DNA of 64,000 nucleotides from Capillimicrobium parvum (GTDB taxonomy: Bacteria; Actinomycetota; Thermoleophilia; Solirubrobacterales; Solirubrobacteraceae), in the NCBI RefSeq assembly GCF_021172045.1, contig NZ_CP087164.1, positions 620,001-684,000 on the forward strand. Direction: 5' to 3'. The notes beneath the pieces were generated by a model. It ran no database searches. It was not told the origin of the DNA and worked only from the letters and a program-made list of their open reading frames with translations. Within the stretch, counting starts at the first letter, position 1. Each line of letters begins with the position of its first letter. The translations under genes were made by a program, and so were the position numbers. Of the stretch, positions 62,569 through 64,000 are shown one piece after another.

Positions 62569-63450
62569 TCAGGCCACCTCTGCGCTGGATCCGCTGAATT
62601 GGGCGGCGGTCGTCTCGTACGCCCGCCGGAAGATCTCGGGCATCGGGCGGTTGCGCAGGTCCTCGGAGAGCACCTCGACGCCCCAAGGGCCCGGGTAGCC
62701 GATGTCGCGGCATACCTCGACGTAGCCGCGGATGTCGAACTCGCCCTCGCCTGGCAGCCGGCGGTGGTTGACGACCTCGTCGATCGGATCGTCCATGTCG
62801 GCGAACCGGCCGTCGGACAGCTCGACCCAGCCGATCTGCTGCGCGGAGAAGCGGCGCAGGTCGCCGGGGGCGATGCCGAGCTTGCTCATGTGCCAGGTGT
62901 CGACGGCCACCGCGCCGTTGCCGGCGCCCGCCGTCCCGAGGAGCGCGAGCGCGCTGTCGACGTCGTGCACGTTGACGTCGAAGGGCATGAACTCGTAGAC
63001 GATGCGCGCGTCCGTGCGGGTCGCGGCGTCGGCGCACAGCTCGGCGAAGCGCTCGGCCAGCTTGGCGGGCTCGCACGGCGTGCCGGGGATGTTGCCGACC
63101 TTGATGTGGTGCGGCCCGAGGACCTCCGCCGCGTCGAAGAGCAGGCGGCGGGTCGCGTCGGACGCGATGCGCCGCTCGTCGCCGGGATCCACGAACCAGT
63201 CCTGCAGGAACTCGAGCTCGAGCTGCGTGAGGCCGTGGTCGTCGAGCAGGGCCTTGAGGTCGCTCAGCGTGCGGGTCTCGAGGATGTGCTCGAGGTCGGC
63301 ATGCCAGAGGCCGATGCCGGCGAAACCGGCACGCTCCGCCTCCGCGCAGCGATCCGCGATGTCGAACAGGCTCCATTCACGGCCGGTGTGAACCTCGACC
63401 GGACCCGACAACGTCCAATACAAGCCGAGCAGCTCGGTGCGCTCGCCCAT
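62569..63450 (-). CDS. TIM-barrel sugar phosphate isomerase/epimerase-like protein
   Basis: A 293-residue protein from ATG 63450 with GGAGAGGAGG upstream. AP-endonuclease-2/xylose-isomerase-like pattern: FDIADRCAEAERAGFAGIGL, ELEFLQDWFVDPGDERR, YEFMPFDVNVHDV (metal Glu), AVDTWHMSK (metal Asp and His) and GEGEFDIRGYVEVCRDIGYP. These enzymes isomerise keto sugars, hydroxypyruvate or inosose. It heads the long run of E1 and transporter genes. Confidence 0.87.
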   Translation of the reverse strand: MGERTELLGLYWTLSGPVEVHTGREWSLFDIADRCAEAERAGFAGIGLWHADLEHILETRTLSDLKALLDDHGLTQLELEFLQDWFVDPGDERRIASDATRRLLFDAAEVLGPHHIKVGNIPGTPCEPAKLAERFAELCADAATRTDARIVYEFMPFDVNVHDVDSALALLGTAGAGNGAVAVDTWHMSKLGIAPGDLRRFSAQQIGWVELSDGRFADMDDPIDEVVNHRRLPGEGEFDIRGYVEVCRDIGYPGPWGVEVLSEDLRNRPMPEIFRRAYETTAAQFSGSSAEVA

Positions 63451-63549
63451 GCGACCTCCTCTCCGTCGATGCTGACGGTACGGGGGGCGCGCCGTCGGGG
63501 CAGGTCTACGAGCGCTGGCTTTCTTGTCTTTTCGTGCGCGACGCCGGCG

Positions 63550-64000
63550 CTACCAGCCGGCCACGGATGCGGCGTCCACCGGCATCGCCACGCCGGTCAC
63601 GAACGACGCCTGATCCGAGCACAGCCAGACGACGGCGGCCGCCACCTCGGCGGGGTCGCCGGGGCGCGACATCGCCTGCGGCGAGAGGATCTCGGCCTGG
63701 CGGTCAGGGGGCAGCTCGGACATGAGCGGGGTCATGATCGCCCCCGGGCAGACGGCGTTGACGCGGATGCCGTCGTCGGCGTACTCGATGGCCGCGTTCT
63801 TCGTCAGGCCGAGGATGCCGTGCTTCGTCGCCGCGTAGGCGCCGAGCATGTGCACGCCGCGCAGGCCCGCGTTCGACGACGTGTTGACGATCGCGCCGCG
63901 CGCCGGCGGGTCGTTGGCCAGCATCGCCCGGATCTGGTGCTTCATGCCGAGGAACGTGCCGCGCAGGTTGACGGCGACGACGCGGTCGAAGTCCTCGTCG
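63550..64000 (-). CDS. Short-chain dehydrogenase/reductase (5' partial, runs off the window)
   Basis: The C-terminal ~150 residues are present; the N-terminus with the nucleotide-binding GxxxGxG lies beyond base 64000. Visible SDR motifs: VNLRGTFLGMKHQI, IVNTSSNAGLRG, the catalytic YAATKHGILGLTKNAA (YxxxK), and RVNAVCPGAIMTPL. The substrate is unknown. It is on the same strand as the isomerase-like gene, 99 bp upstream, and may share its operon. Confidence 0.9.
   Translation of the reverse strand, partial: DEDFDRVVAVNLRGTFLGMKHQIRAMLANDPPARGAIVNTSSNAGLRGVHMLGAYAATKHGILGLTKNAAIEYADDGIRVNAVCPGAIMTPLMSELPPDRQAEILSPQAMSRPGDPAEVAAAVVWLCSDQASFVTGVAMPVDAASVAGW

Overview
The window is very GC-rich, uses many GTG starts, and packs genes with 4-bp ATGA or GTGA overlaps. 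Secreted proteins with Ig-like, fibronectin-like and glycine-rich repeats, a SigJ-type sigma factor and LivKHMGF genes all point to a high-GC actinobacterium. The style resembles Thermoleophilia/Solirubrobacterales, but that placement is an inference from gene content, not from a marker gene.

Layout. 1-5.2 kb: the end of a glycine-rich surface protein, a cluster of small phage-like genes with a broken ATPase, a patch of palindromes, tRNA-Ser(TGA), a secreted M23 peptidase and tRNA-Ser(GCT). 5.4-6.75 kb: a secreted fibronectin-like protein and tRNA-Arg(ACG). 6.715-16.418 kb: a 9.7-kb integrated element bounded by a 40-bp direct repeat of the tRNA-Arg 3' half. It carries a tyrosine integrase, a zinc-finger protein, an IS481-type insertion, an excisionase-like protein, an iteron/palindrome region, a broken primase-polymerase, a small DNA-binding-like protein, one HK97-type major capsid protein and a DUF892 ferritin-like cargo gene. 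It has no terminase, portal or tail genes, so it looks like a capsid-carrying phage satellite. 16.7-20.8 kb: a foreign-looking 722-residue P-loop ATPase with zinc ribbon and winged helix, plus two broken integrases. 21.2-25.2 kb: a beta-helix repeat protein, then a stretch of gene fragments (LLM oxidoreductase, Lrp/AsnC, AbiEii, DUF6398).

25.2-35.5 kb is ordinary chromosome: Hsp20, a RibD-like reductase, a two-component system divergent from a MacAB-like efflux operon (its permease is frameshifted), an epimerase, a SigJ-type sigma factor and a PNPOx-like protein. 35.6-49.6 kb is a cyclic-amide (hydantoin, dihydropyrimidine or allantoin type) catabolic region on both strands. It has an isochorismatase-family amidase, two cyclic amidases, an isocitrate lyase/PEP mutase family enzyme, an M20 amidase/carbamoylase, a TatD-type hydrolase and a medium-chain dehydrogenase. 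An uncharacterised three-gene operon (150, 998 and 998 residues) sits inside it. 49.7-52.2 kb holds an M14-like peptidase, a MOSC protein and a small secreted protein.

52.3-63.5 kb is one long minus-strand run. It reads from a TIM-barrel sugar isomerase-like gene through two TPP-dependent E1 alpha/beta pairs into two tandem substrate-binding lipoproteins and the LivH, LivM, LivG and LivF transporter genes. One E1 beta gene has no stop codon before the following lipoprotein gene. A short-chain dehydrogenase runs off the right edge.

The most interesting parts are the capsid-bearing satellite with its iterons, the orphan ATPase beside its attachment site, and the uncharacterised three-gene operon.
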